The notes below the pieces were generated by a model. The model was not told where the DNA came from. It saw only the letters and a program-made list of their open reading frames with translations, and searched no databases. From Castanea sativa (lineage: Eukaryota > Streptophyta > Magnoliopsida > Fagales > Fagaceae), in contig NC_134023.1 in NCBI RefSeq assembly GCF_040712315.1, forward strand, positions 66,190,757 to 66,254,756: 64,000 nucleotides of DNA, given 5' to 3'. Position 1 is the first letter of the stretch; every line of letters begins with the position of its first letter. The position numbers and the translations under genes are program-made. Positions 11,751-24,331 of this stretch are shown one piece after another.

Positions 11751-14740
11751 GGAATAACTCATGCTCTCCAATAACTAGAGCCAAACACCGAATAGCATCT
11801 CCTTTCATCTCCTTTCATTCTAAAAATACTCCACTTACCTATGATCACATAAAAAGATCATTACTTATCCTTTTTCCCATACCATTACATTACGACTTAG
11901 AATTCTTACACTTCCCAATCATCTAGTATTCATAGTATTAGGTTGCAACAGTCAATACTAACGTACCACTATATTATACTCTCTCTCCATTTTTGCACAT
12001 TTTAAGAGGACACAACTTAAGTATCGAATCTTAGGTGTTCAACCTTAAATCAATTTAATGTAAATGCATGACTATATTAATCAACACAATATAAGCAATG
12101 TTACATCCTCTAAGAACAAAATTAAAATCAATTATATGATTTATTGTTTGTTCCCTTTGTTGTCCTCTTGTTTTGTAGGTTTTGGACTTATGTTTTGCAG
12201 GGGATCCACGGGTAGCAAACCATCCTTTTGTTGGTGCAGGTACAAGAAGTTTTCCGTCTAGGAACTAATTGCAACTGAAAAGGACACAACATGATTTTTT
12301 TTTTCTTATAACATTTTTAAATTTTAACACTTAATTTGAAGAACAGTGATAGTTATACTCAGTGTATATGAGACACATAATGCCACATTAAAATTGAGAA
12401 ATCATGCTTTTTTAGTTAAAATTGAGAAATCATGTTTTACTATTTCTCAATTATAACTAAAATTGAGATTTCAAAACACAATTTCACAAGGGATGTGTGA
12501 GAGTGTGCAACAAGGAGTGTATTACCAGAATTAGCCTAATTTGAAATTTATAAAATTTTAGGGTTGATTTAAACTACCTAAAATAGAGGAGTTAAAATAT
12601 AATATATCTAAAAGAAATTGAAGTATTGCCAGCAGCATATAAGGTTATCTTTTTACCGATGAGAGAGGATTTTGTTCCAAAGAAAACACGGTACCTGTCT
12701 TATTTTATGCATATAGATTACTTACTTTTTCATGTATGTAGTTTTTATTATTTACAATGTAAATTTTGAATGTTGATCCTATTGGGTTAATGAAACCGCA
12801 AATTGCTCTGAAGAGAGAGAGAGAGTTTGAAAAAATATATTTATATATGATGGGACTATATGTTTAATTAGTTTTTTTTTTTTTTTTTAAAGAAAGAAAG
12901 AAAAACTAGAGAATTTATAGAAAAGAGCCTACCAATTTAAATAGAATTTATTTGTAGAAGATCAAACGTTATTTAATTCAAATTTGTTTAGTATCGGATT
13001 ATGTTATTCAAAAAGACAGAAAATTCTAATCATGAGTTTAAATTCAATATTTAGCACTATTTATAATTCCAAAAGTCAAATAAAAAAAAAAAAATATAGC
13101 TTGTCCACCAAACTTTGCTCCCACAATTACTTGAGACTTTGTTGCTAAAGAATGGTGCGTGTATGTGCCATAGCAAAACCCCAAAAAGCTTAAGACATGC
13201 ATAGCTCAGGGAAAGTTAAGACTATGACCAACAACACAAGATAGTATATATCAAGGCACATAACTTGATCATAAAGTCTTTACAAACAAACCCAAAAAAA
13301 ATAAAAAAATAAAAATAAAAAATAAAAAAATAAGAAAGGTAAAAGAACTTAGGAACACATTAGGAGGTTCAACAAGTCAATAACTTAAGATTACTTGTTG
13401 CAATAACAGGATGTAATCTCAAAATTGCTTAGTCTGAATCCAGTGGTTTTTGTTACTAAAAAATTCATAAACAAGGTGAAAAGTACATTAAACTGATTCA
13501 AGCACTTCAAATTCTTGTGCATTGCACAAATCTACCTAATGTGCTTAGCGTAGATTCCAGAAGAAGCACTGGGTTTCTAGGTTGCAAAACAAGTTCATTG
13601 GTATCTGTCCAAATATGCTCATGCACACTGAAAAGACATGGAAACACACCCACTATTAAAGATGTCATTCTAGATTGATTGGATTCTCATTTGACATACA
13701 CTAAGCATGATATTTAGGATTTGCTAGATGAAAAGGAAGTAGAAGATTATATATCATCTGGTTCTACTAAGCTAATAAAGCTTTTTTTTAAATGTGCATG
13801 AATGCCTTTCAAATGCCCAAACCCTCCAAATTATCAAAACTAGTTCAGTATACTTCTAAATTGGTCCTAAAACCACTTAATGAATTGGTTATGATTATAT
13901 TCAATTGTGTAAACCACATTAGAACCATGTTTTAGCTTTTTAGGAAAATACTTTCGAAGCCCCTAAGTAAAACATGATTATTATCTATTTATCTTATTAT
14001 TAATTATTTTCTAGATGTTTTACAATCACAATGAATGAATGCCAATGCTATATAATGTTTTCTTAGTGATGCAAAAGAATAGAAATTGATGTTGTTTATG
14101 TTATCAACAAAACAAGTTAGTTTTCCATTTTATACAACTTTTTTTTTTTGTTGACAATTCCATCTTATACAACTTACTCAAATGTCAAAAAACACCCTGA
14201 ATGTCAATTAGCCCTATAACGGTTTCATGGACTGTGCTTATCTGCTGAAGCAAATCATAGTCAATGGATAGATTGAAACATGAATTTAATTACTGGTCTT
14301 CACACGAACTGGACTTCTCCCTTAACATATTTGTATTGGGCCTCAAGCCCAATGAAGGCCATAGATGTAATTATCACACAATGTGTTCAAGACCCATAAA
14401 ATCCTACTAGACAAAACGACCTTAGGCTTTATGACCCATACTATTCTAAGCTCTGTAATGACTTATCCTCCATGCCATAGACCAAGCCCATGTGGTTTAT
14501 CATGGAAAAAATGAAAGGGAATATGTGGTTTGGAAGGTGCACATATATGAGTATGGTTCAGCAGTACTGTTAGTGAAATTCACAATGAGCACAAGCAAAC
14601 AGTCATGTAATTTTTTTTTTTTTTTTTTTGTGATTGTATGTGTTTTGAATTGATGGAGATGATTCTCAACCTAAAGAAAAAGATGGAGATGATTGTGATA
14701 TTGTTTGCTCTAGTTGATGTTTTATGTACATTCCATTTAT
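11751..14740. repeat. CNL distal flank, duplicated with 38.2-39.9 kb and 3.8-4.7 kb
   Basis: No gene is seen. Positions 11751-12180 match 38210-38439 plus 39372-39590, and keep empty the sites used by two insertions there. Positions 12300-13350 are AT-rich with poly(A/T) tracts. Positions 13400-14740 repeat flank sequence seen at 9430-9800, 3800-4880 and 36450-37560, so the distal flank is itself tandemly duplicated within unit A. Confidence 0.45.
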
Positions 14741-15512
14741 ATCGTTTCTGACTGTTTTACTCCCACAATCAAATGCATTGGCATTCCTGGTGACATAACT
14801 GAAGAAGCCTAGTCTTTTTTTTCTTTTTTTTTTGGAAAATGCTAATGATACAAATTTTTTTACAAATTGTTAATGTGGTAAATGGTTATTGGTAAATAAA
14901 AAAAATGATATTAATGGTAAGTTCAAATGAAAACCAATAGGAAATGGACCACAACAATAGTTTGTAAAAAAGTGTGTAACTGTAGCATTACTCTTTTTTT
15001 TTTTAAAAACAAATTCGTAACTTAGTTTCATCTTTTCTTTTCTTTTCTTTAATTAAAGTTGAAAATTCGAAACTAATTACTCAGAACTTTGAAATTAAAT
15101 CAAATTTATATAAAAGAGATAAACAAATTTTATAACAACACAATTTTAATATATGTTTCTTATCAAACAAAATACAAAATTTCTCTTTAAATATTTGTTG
15201 TGCATTTCCCATTTACATATTTGCATGCTTACTGTATCTTCTTAGGATGTTTTTAAGCCTTAACCAAACTTTTTCAAACTAGTCACGTTGCTTGAAAAAA
15301 ATATAGATAAATATGATACATATTTAATTAATAAATAAATAATTAAATTAGAGATTTTGTAGAAAATAACTTACCAAATTTAATTAGAAATTATTTAAAG
15401 AAATAAATTTCAATTTAACGTAGAATCTATTTACCATTCAAAAAATAAAACAATAAGTTTTAATTAGTTTAAACTATATGGTTCAATTAGTACTATTTTG
15501 TAACTCCAAAAA

Positions 15513-15514
<2 letters not shown>

Positions 15515-15575
<61 letters not shown>

Positions 15576-15577
15576 CT
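15515..15577. repeat. (TA)n-(TATG)n microsatellite
   Basis: An uninterrupted alternating TA run of about 38 bp passes into about six TATG repeats, a compound simple repeat. Confidence 0.9.
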
Positions 15578-15906
15578 GTATGTGTAAAAGAATGATGATT
15601 AGGAAAAATGTAAACTTTCAATAAAAATGTAGGCTTTAGTTTTATATTATTACTAGTGATATTCCAATTTTATCGGATGTCCCCAAAGGGACTATTATTA
15701 CTAGTGATGATTGGCCATGCTATGCACAACAAACTTTTGACAATAGTATATTTATGCATGATACATATTTAATTAATATGTATTAATAAATACAAATTTA
15801 AATTAGAAAATTTGTAGAAAAGAACTAACCTAATTTAATCCAAATTTAATTAATTTTGGGTTGCTCTCTAAAAAGATAATGAATTATAATTTTATAATTA
15901 TAATTT

Positions 15907-15907
<1 letters not shown>

Positions 15908-15951
<44 letters not shown>

Positions 15952-15952
15952 T
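15908..15952. repeat. (ATA)n microsatellite
   Basis: About fifteen uninterrupted ATA trinucleotides. Confidence 0.9.
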
Positions 15953-16379
15953 GATAGTACATACAGGGGAGGGGGATTTAAACCCTAATTATCCTTATAA
16001 AAGAAAACATACTATATCACTAACTTACAAGACTCTTGACTTGAAGGAATTATAAATGTCTTAAACAAACATAATTAACATTGTAATTCTTAACTACTAG
16101 AAATATTGCACCACCCAACCTACTTGATTTTCAAGTAGGGTTATAAATGAATCAAAGCATTCATAAATAGCTTAGACTTAAATTAATCAAGCTTATGCCT
16201 AAATTTTTTGCTTGTTTAATAAACGAGATAGCTCTAAGTAGAAAAGTATATATAAAAAAAAAGATCTTCATAAACGAACTTGTGAACATTAATGCTCAAT
16301 ACAAAACAAGTTGACCCTAAACTAGTTTATAGGCTCAGTAATAAGCTTGATATAAGTTTGACAATTAAACTCATATCTT

Positions 16380-17510
16380 ACTAAGATTTTAAGTAATTAG
16401 GATTAGTGATTACTTGTCCAAACCGATAAGTTTTATATGGGATTGATAATACATTTGTGTTGGATTTCAAGCTCGAAAACTTGAAATTAAGCTCGAGTTT
16501 AAGCTTGAGCTCAAAATATGAGCTTGAACTCGAACATTATTTATAGGATTGGTTCAAGCTTGAGCCAAGTTTAAACATTTTACATTCATTATCGAGCCAA
16601 ACTTAAACATTTTAGATTTGTAATTCATTGTCGATCCAAATTTGAACACTTACTACTTGATAAAGGTTGACTCATTTATAGTCTATTTTCAAATTCACAT
16701 GAGAAAAAAAAAGTTATACTTGTCTTTTCTTTCTTCTTCTTTTTTATTTTTTATTTTTTATTTTAAAGAAGAAGATAACTAGTTGGTCAAAGGAAATAAC
16801 TAAGATGCATCAAGTGTGCCAAATGCTAACACATCAAATACCAAAAATACATCTCCATCAAATGTGCCATACGTCAAATAATTTTAACACATGCTATAGT
16901 ACACTTCTAATAGATGGTGGGTGTTCTTTTAGGTTATTTTAATCAGTGACGTATTAAAATAAGAGATGAGATATAGGGTGTAATATTAAATATTATGTTA
17001 AAATAAATAAAGTAAATTTTTGGTATATTAAAATAGAATTTTCGTTTTTAAGCACATTTGGTGCTAATGCTCTAATGTTAGAATTTTGATGGATGTAATG
17101 TATAATAAATACATATTTAATAAATAGTGTAATCGTGTAAAGATGGCCAAGTCTATGTTCACATGGTGTTCAAGACTTTTTTTTTTTTTGATAAGCGTGC
17201 TCAAGACTTTGATACAATGGAAAATAAAAATAAATCTATGCTCAACGACTAGTGTTGTCACACACTGCCACTAAATGTTTAAAAAATTGTTGTAAAAGTT
17301 GTGCTTTTGTACCTTTTCTCTTACCCAATTCCACATTTCCCACAAAAAGCCAAATAGTCTCGGTGGAAAAATTCCTTGCTTTATCATTGTTTTTTTTTGA
17401 GGGAGTATCATTGTTCTTGTTAAAAGCAAATGCTAACAAGTAGCATGCGGTGTTTATTAAGGCTGGACTAATATGAGTCTCATTTAATAAAAAAATTAAA
17501 TAAATAACAT
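16380..17510. repeat. Duplicated CNL upstream block, copy 1
   Basis: Matches 19850-20633 plus 21690-21933 and 22938-23000. Landmarks are 'ttttaagtaattaggattagtgat', the runs of 'aagcttgag' variants, and the 'catggtg(c/t)tcaagacttt...cactgccacta' segment. The last segment recurs again at 19170-19400 and 62690-62770. The short open frames at 17064-17520 on both strands fall in this repeat and are not conserved in frame between copies. No gene is called. Confidence 0.55.
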
Positions 17511-19160
17511 AAAAAGACATAAAATTGACCCCACAATCTATTTTAATATTTAAGAGAAATGAGTGGGTAAAAAATAAAACTAAATTTGAGTTTTTATTTT
17601 TAAATTTTGCTTGAATATAATTTTTTTTTTTTTTTGAGAAATTGCTTGAATATAATTTATTTGAATTAGTTCATCAAGAAGTCAGGTATGCATGATAATA
17701 TTGGTAACATTCCAAGAAAATTCATAAAGTTATGCATGATAAACCGGTAGCTTTCTAAGAAAATTCATAAAGGAAGACTAGAAGTAACGGTAAATTTCTT
17801 AGAAAACACATAAAGTCATCATAATTAATGTAACTTTCTAAGAAAATTCGTAAAGGAAAACGTGTATGGATGAGAAAAAACAAGAGAAAAATATTTTAAA
17901 AATAAGAAGAAAGTAAAATGTTGTAAAGAGAGTTGGCTTGGGCAATGTGCTTTAGCCAAATTATAAAGCCACTGTCCAGCCTTATTTTGGAATTTTTCTT
18001 TGTTGCATTAAAAAAATTAATTAGTATTTTAACTAAAGTAATAGTAGTTTAAATGAATTGGTTAGATTAATTTTAAAATAACAAGTTTTATAAATTTTTT
18101 AAAAAAATTACGTTTTTATATATATAAAAAAAGTAATAGAAACTTCAAAATACCTTGAAATGATACGCTGAAATTAACCAGTACCGAAATATTTTGTTCC
18201 ACTAAATAAACCAAAACGGTATTAATAACATTGTTATATATGCTCTGTTCTTGCCGCAACATGTAGTTTTAAGTATTCTTTTCTTCAAAAACAATAAAAT
18301 ATAAAATACCCAAAAAGAATTCTATTTTTCAACCTTTTTCACATAAAAAAAAAACAGGAAAATAAATTAATAAATGTCAATACAGTTAAATTCCAAATAA
18401 GTATCAAACACAAGACTAAAAGTTATTTCTTTTCCTCCACTTACCAAGCAAAAAAATATGTTAGGATTTATATATGTTTTTAACGTGTTATGTAAGTTTC
18501 TAATGATAGCTATTTCTATTTCTACTACCAATTTTTATTGGAAAACATTGTATTCTCGAATTTGTGACCTATATACTTTTCTTTGTATTGTTATGGTTGG
18601 TGACATTGGGGTAACAACTATATTTTATATCGATTATATTATGTTTTATATCAAGAAATACATGACAGTCACACTATCTCTACATATTTTTTATTATAAT
18701 TACTAACATTTAAACATTACTACTATTTTTAAATCTCTTTAATTTGATAACATGATAGTAAACAAATCTTTTGAAAATATTACTACTATTTTTTTAAATC
18801 TCTTTAAGTAAATTTTTCCGTACATCACACGGATCAGTAACTAGTATATATAAAATAGAACAGAGAGATGTGTATTTATTATTACTATGCCTCTAAAAAC
18901 TACGTTACTTTCCCATGCATGAGCATACTTGTTCTAAGAAAACTGGCTTTAGCTTCGTAAATGCAAAAAAGTAGCTATATGGGTCCAAACGGTTTTCTTT
19001 TGGTGCAAAAGGGTTCAACAGTCAACACTCTCACCTGGAGCCTCCTCAATTTTCATTCTCCTATGCACGATAACGGTAACATTCCAAGAAAATTCATAAA
19101 GTTGTGCATGATATAACGGTAGCTTTCTAAGAAAATTCATAAGCTTCATATTGGGCCTGA
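17511..19160. other. AT-rich spacer with repeated 'aagaaaattcataaag' motif
   Basis: No supported gene. The phrase 'ctttctaagaaaattcataaag' and variants occur repeatedly at 17690-17860, 19070-19140, 19700-19810 and 23510-23660, so this is an interspersed short repeat. The 82-codon open frame at 18458-18706 is AT-driven and shows no recognisable domain. Confidence 0.5.
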
Positions 19161-20633
19161 CAAGCTTTACATGGTGCTCAAGACTTTGATGCAATGAAAA
19201 ATAAAAAGAAAGTTATGTTCAATGATCAGTGCTGTCTCACACTGCCACTAAAATTTTTCAAAATTATTGTAAAAGTTGTGCTTTTGTACATTTTCTTTTA
19301 CCAATTCCACATTCCCCACGAAAACCCAGATAGTCATGGTGGAAAAAACAATCCTTGCTCTATCATTGTTTTTATTAAATAAAACAAAATGAGTTGGTAA
19401 AAAAAAATTAGAATTGATTTTTTTATTTTTTATATTTGCTTGAATATAATTGATTTGAATTAGTTCATCATGAAGTCAGGTATCGAATCCACTCAGCATT
19501 CATTTCTTTTTCTCTTGAATTTAAACACTCTTTTTTCTTTTTTCGTTTTTGAGAAACAGAACTTAAACACTCTGATCCTCCGAAATATGTTATACGGCAG
19601 TCGTTTTAATTAGAACATATATGTATGACTAGTCGACTTGGTTAAGTGTTGTAACGATGTGTGTATAGATTTGATTGGATATTAGATATAGTTAGTGCTT
19701 TCTAAGAATATTCATAAAGGAAGACTAGAAGTAATGGTAAATTTCTTAGAAAACACATAAAGCCGTGCATGATTAATGTAACTTTCTAAGAAATTCATAA
19801 AGGAAAACTAGTAACGGTAACTTTCTTCCCCTTTACACTCTTATCTTATTAAGGTTTTAAGTAATTAGGAGAAGTGATTACTTGTGCAAACCAATAAGCT
19901 TTATATGGGCTTAATAATATATTTGTGTTGGATTTTAAGCTCAAAAACTTGATATTAAGCTTGAGTTTAAGCTTCAACTTGACTAATGGATCTAGCCAAG
20001 TTCAAGTTTTTAAACTTTTTAATGAGCTTGAACTTGAATGTGAACATTATTTATAGGATTGGTTCAAGCTTGAGCCAAGTTTAAACATTTTACATTCACT
20101 ATCAACTAAACTTAAATATTTTATATTTGTAATTCGATGTCAAGTCAAATTTGAATACTTACTACTTGATAAAGGTCAACTTATTTACTGTCTATTTTCA
20201 AATTTACATGAGAAAAAAACAAGTTCTATAGTTGGTCAGAGAAAATTTAGAGCATTGACATCATGAGGTGTGTCGAATGCTAAAACATCAAATACCAAAA
20301 ATACATCTTCATCACATGTGTCATATGCCAAATTATATTAACGCATGCTATAGGACACTTCTACTAGATGGTAGGTGTCTTTTTAGGTTATTTTAATAAG
20401 TGACGAGTTAAAATAAGAGATAAGATGTAGGGTCTAATATTAAATGCTATGCTAAAATAGATTAAGTAAATTTTTTGTATGTTAAAATAGAATTTTTTTT
20501 TATAACATTTGGTGCTAATGCTCTAGCGTTAGAATTTTGAGGAATGTGATGTATGATATAGTTAATTACTCGATGTGAATGCTAAAATTTTTAAAACCCT
20601 TAATGTGAATGTTCTTATGTCATTTTAGATAGT
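19161..20633. repeat. Duplicated CNL upstream block, copy 2
   Basis: Positions 19165-19400 match 17160-17440 and 21710-21933. Positions 19850-20633 match 16380-17150. The copy at about 19371 keeps the uninterrupted target site of the PIF/Harbinger element inserted at 21937. No coding sequence is supported. Confidence 0.55.
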
Positions 20634-20641
20634 GTTTAATG

Positions 20642-20858
20642 CAGGGGCAGACCTAGGATTTTAAACTAGTGCGGCCGAAGTATAAAAAGAAAAAAAAAAT
20701 CCAAATAAGTATTCATATGGTACCAACAAACTATCAACCAAGATCAATAAATAAAATAATTGTTTCTTAATACATTAAGATGTAATCATTTTACCAACAA
20801 AGACAAAAAAAAAAATACAAAATAATATTGTTCTTAAGAGCATCAATTGTTGCAAGAA

Positions 20859-20906
<48 letters not shown>

Positions 20907-21587
20907 GAAATTGACAAGGTTCATAGTAAACTTAAAGACAATTGTAAAAGAAAAGATTTGCAGATAAAATACTATGAGAAAAACTGTGCTTGTCCAACAA
21001 AAAGGAGAGATCATTTCAAAAAATATTCTTAGAAGAAAAGACACTATGCGGGACAAAAAAACAATGTATTAAGAAACAATGATTTTATGTATTGATCTTG
21101 GTTGATTATATATATATATTCACAAACCAAAACTTACTTTGGCTACTTTAATATAGCATTTGAAATGTCTCGTACAGTAGTGTTTTTGATTTTGGTGTTC
21201 TAAATGGATGTTTCGTACATGCACTTAAAAACTGAAAATTGTTGTTTAAAAATATGTGTAGAAATACGTGTGGGTGAAAATGTGTGTGGAAATATGTGTA
21301 ATGTTGTTTAAAAATTGAAAATTGTTATTTGAAAACATGTACCAAACACCCCAATATTTACCATTTAGAACACCCAATGCTAGTACTTTAATACTGGGCT
21401 AACTGAGATTTTTTATTTTTTATTTTAAAATTTTGGTTTTGTTAAGTTTTTGAGTTTGGTAATTACTATTTAGGCTAGGCTAATTAAAAAGAGAGGGAGT
21501 CTAAGTTTTTAAAAGAATGAGGCACAATTTTTTTCTTTGGGCCAGGGGCTGAGCCCCCTTGGCCCCCTCCTTGTGGATCCGTCCTTA
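20642..21587. mobile_element. hAT-like non-autonomous element (946 bp) with 8-bp duplication
   Basis: A perfect 8-bp direct repeat GTTTAATG flanks it (20634-20641 and 21588-21595). The left end reads CAGGGGCAGACCTAGGATTT. The right end reads GGATCCGTCCTTA, imperfectly inverted relative to the left. Internally, 20720-20770 and 21065-21110 form an inverted repeat ('caaccaagatcaataaat' against 'attgatcttggttg'), so the core can fold back. It contains a (TA)n tract and no transposase. The 8-bp duplication and CAGGGGC-type end fit the hAT superfamily. Confidence 0.8.
20861..20903. repeat. (TA)n microsatellite inside hAT-like element
   Basis: An uninterrupted alternating AT run of about 42 bp. It lies between the arms of the internal inverted repeat of the element. 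Confidence 0.9.
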
Positions 21588-21599
21588 GTTTAATGGAGC

Positions 21600-21603
<4 letters not shown>

Positions 21604-21679
<76 letters not shown>
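21604..21679. repeat. (TA)n microsatellite, 76 bp
   Basis: The longest TA run in the window, immediately right of the hAT-like insertion. Such tracts can extrude cruciforms and mark breakage sites. That role is inferred only. Confidence 0.9.
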
Positions 21680-21683
<4 letters not shown>

Positions 21684-21936
21684 CATAAATTGGTGTAATC
21701 ATGCAAAGAAGGGCCAAGGTATATGCTCACATGGTGCACTAGACTTTGGTGCAATGGAAAATAAAAATAAAGTTATGCTCAACGATCAGTGCTATCTCAC
21801 ACTGCCACTAAAATTTTTCAAAATTATTGTAAAAGTTGTGCTTTTGTACATTTTCTTTTACCAATTCCACATTCCCCAAGAAAACCCAGATAGTCAAGGT
21901 GGAAAAAAAAAAATCCTTGCTTTATCATTGTTTTTA

Positions 21937-22934
21937 GAGCATCCACAGCAGTGGAGCTAAAAATTTAGCTTTTTAGCTCTACAAAAAATTACTTTATCTA
22001 TTTTAGCTATTCATTTTGCAAAACATGCTGCAGCAGTGGATTTATTTTAACTTTCAACGCAATAAAATAATATAAACATTACAATAAAATAATACATCTT
22101 CTACAATAAAATAATACAAATACACAGTCACCACAAACCAAACCCAGGAACCCGAAAATCCAACAACCCAAAACTGAAACTCACCTCGCCGGTACGCCGA
22201 AACCCACCACACCAATACGCCGGAACCCACACCGAGACGCCGAAACCCACCACGCCGAGACGCCGGAACCCACGCCGAGACGCCGAAACACACCACGAAG
22301 CCCACCACGCTGAGACGCCGAAACCCACCACGAAGCCCACCACGCCGATACGCCGAAACCCTCGCCGGTACGCCGAAACCCACCACACTAATACGCCGGA
22401 ACCCACACCGAGACGCCGAAACCCACCACACCGAGACGCCGGAACCCACGCTGAGACGTCGAAACACACCACGAAGCCCACCACGCCGAGACGCCGAAAC
22501 CCACCACGAAGCCCACCACGCCGATACGCCGAAACCCATGCCGGTACGCCGAAACCCACCACTCCGATCCACAAGCAAGCACTCCAGTCCACGGAAAGCC
22601 ACTTCGATCCACGAGGCCGGAGCACAATCCACAACCCAACGACGGTGAGCTTCAGAGAGGGCGGTGAGCTTCAGAGAAGGAGAGACTGAAATGGAATTTC
22701 CGGAGTGACTGAAGCGAGGAGAGAGACGTGAAATGAAAGAGGGAGTCTGTGACCGAATAAAATAGTATTTTTTTTTATAACTTTCAGCTACAGTGCTCAT
22801 GTAGTGATACATGAGCACTGTAGCGCAAAGCTAAAAAAATTTAGCTTTGCCTCCACTGCTGTGTATGGCATTTTGTGGTTTGAGTGGAGCTAAAATAGCA
22901 ATATAGCTATTTAGCTCCACTGCTGTGAATGCTC
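21937..22934. mobile_element. PIF/Harbinger-type non-autonomous element (998 bp)
   Basis: The terminal inverted repeats read GAGCATCCACAGCAGTGGAG inward from the left and GAGCATTCACAGCAGTGGAG inward from the right. A TTA triplet is duplicated at 21934-21936 and 22935-22937. The paralog at about 19371 shows the intact site 'gtttttattaaataaaac'. A TTA target duplication with G-starting termini is the hallmark of PIF/Harbinger. The interior carries a GC-rich tandem array. Overlapping minus-strand open frames cross it, but no transposase is present. Confidence 0.88.
22195..22546. repeat. GC-rich satellite inside the Harbinger-type element: two 176-bp higher-order units
   Basis: The phrase 'cgccgaaacccaccac' starts at 22195, 22371 and 22547, giving an exact 176-bp period. 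Each 176-bp unit is built from shorter 'acgccgaaacccaccacg' and 'acgccggaacccac' modules. The array keeps three overlapping minus-strand frames open (22054-22818, 22128-22634, 22388-22639) simply because it lacks stop triplets. The predicted Gly/Arg/Val/Trp-rich peptides look like a by-product and not proteins. Confidence 0.85.
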
Positions 22935-22937
22935 TTA

Positions 22938-23779
22938 TTAAATAAAACAAAATGAGTGGGTAAAAAAAATTAGAATTGATTTTCTATTTTTAATATTTGC
23001 TTGAATATAATTGATTTGAATTAGTTCATCATGTAGTCAGGTATCGGATCCACTCAGCATTCTTTTATTTTTCTCTGAAATGTATTGAATTTAAACACTC
23101 TGGTCCTCTGGAATCTGTTATACGACAGTCGTTTTAATTAGAAAAAATATGTACGACAAGTCATCTTGGTTAAGCGTTGTAACGATGCGTGTTAGTCTGT
23201 TATCCACATATAATAGCCTCTGTAGGCTCTGTTTTTTCCAGCCATGCTCTGTTTCTCAAAAAGCAAAGATGTGTGTATTTATTCAAAAAGCAAAAGGACT
23301 GGGCTAGACTTTCAAGGCAAGATGTTAGTCCTACATCATTACTCATTTGGATCTGCCTCTGAAAACTCTGTTTCTTTCCTATGCATGAGCGTGATTGTTC
23401 TAAGAAAATTGGCTTTAGCTTCATTGATGCACAAAGGGTTTTCTTTCGGTGCAAAAGGGCTCAACAGTCAACACTACCACATGGTGCCTCCTCATTTTCC
23501 TATGCATGATAACGGTAACATTCCCAGAAAATTCATAAAGTTGTGCATGATATAACGGTAGCTTTCTAAGAAAATTCACAAAGGAAGACTAGTAACGATA
23601 ATTTCTTAGAAAAAAACATAAAGCTGTGCATGATTCATGTAACTTTCTAAGAAAATTCATACATGGAAAACTAGTAACCGTAACCTTCTTCCCCTTCAAA
23701 TATTCGGTCCTCCTCGTCTCCTTCTTCACAGCAACATTACCCTCTAGCATTCTTCTCGCTCTTTTAGCCTTCTTTTTTC
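22938..23779. repeat. Sequence upstream of CNL unit B (duplicated block, copy 3)
   Basis: It continues the block interrupted by the Harbinger-type insertion and matches 19380-19480 and 19540-19830. The 'aagaaaattcataaag' motif is repeated at 23515-23670. The CNL promoter probably lies near the right end, since C/T-rich leader sequence starts at about 23690. I cannot assign a TATA box with confidence ('caaatattc' near 23697 is the closest). Confidence 0.4.
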
Positions 23780-24089
23780 ACTCTCTAGCATATTGAAGCA
23801 TTTCAAGCTCTCACTCTTTTAGAAAGCTTTTCTTTCACTCTCTAGCACTGAACCACTTGAAGTCCACCCTCTCTTGCTTCCCTCTCGCTCTTTAAGTCTT
23901 CCTTTCTCTAGCATACTAAAGCACTTCAAGCTCACTCTCTAGCTTTCCTCTCATTTTTCTAGCCTGTCTTTCACTCACTAGAAAGTTTTTCATTCACTCT
24001 AGCATTGAAGCACTTGAAGCCCACCCTCTCTCTCCAGCATCCCTTTCACTCTTTTAGCCTTCCTTTGTCTCACTAGTCACTACGAACAA

Positions 24090-24119
24090 ATGGCTGAAGC
24101 AATCATTTTCACTCTCTAA
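24090..24119 (+). promoter_or_regulatory. Decoy uORF 1 (MAEAIIFTL)
   Basis: A duplicate of the CNL start in the leader array. The first five codons (MAEAI) equal those of the real gene, then sequence divergence leads to TAA after nine residues. If transcription starts upstream, scanning ribosomes would meet this ATG first, in nearly the same context as the true start (gaacaaATGG against ggaaaaATGG). A regulatory effect is inferred. Confidence 0.6.
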
Positions 24120-24292
24120 AATACTGAAGCACTTCAAGCTCACTCTCTAGCTTTCCTCTCGTTTTTCTAGCCTATCTTTCACTCACTAGAAAGTATTTCA
24201 TTCACTCTAGCATTGAAGCACTTGAAGCCCACCCTCTCCAGCTTCCCTTTCACTCTTTTAGCCTTCCTTTGTCTCACTAGTCATACGAACAA

Positions 24293-24331
24293 ATGGCTGA
24301 AGCAATCCTTTTTCACTCTCTAAAATACTGA
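24293..24331 (+). promoter_or_regulatory. Decoy uORF 2 (MAEAILFHSLKY)
   Basis: The second duplicate of the CNL start. It shares MAEAIL with the gene and then ends at TGA after twelve residues. The context (gaacaaATGG) is favourable for initiation. With uORF 1 it would reduce initiation at 24500 if both are in the mature leader. Confidence 0.6.

Larger units (their letters stand above)
14741..16379. other. AT-rich intergenic sequence with microsatellites
   Basis: I see no gene or recognisable transposon. The stretch is very AT-rich. It holds a (TA)n then (TATG)n array at 15515-15577 and an (ATA)n array at 15908-15952. Confidence 0.6.

Noticed and set aside
17064..17520. Overlapping short frames on both strands
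   Set aside because: They sit in a repeated block; the other copies do not keep the frames.
22054..22818. 254-codon minus-strand open frame rich in Gly, Arg, Val, Trp
   Set aside because: It is open because the 176-bp GC-rich satellite lacks stop triplets. Three frames overlap on the same strand and none has a domain or a start context. Kept only as a curiosity within the transposon.
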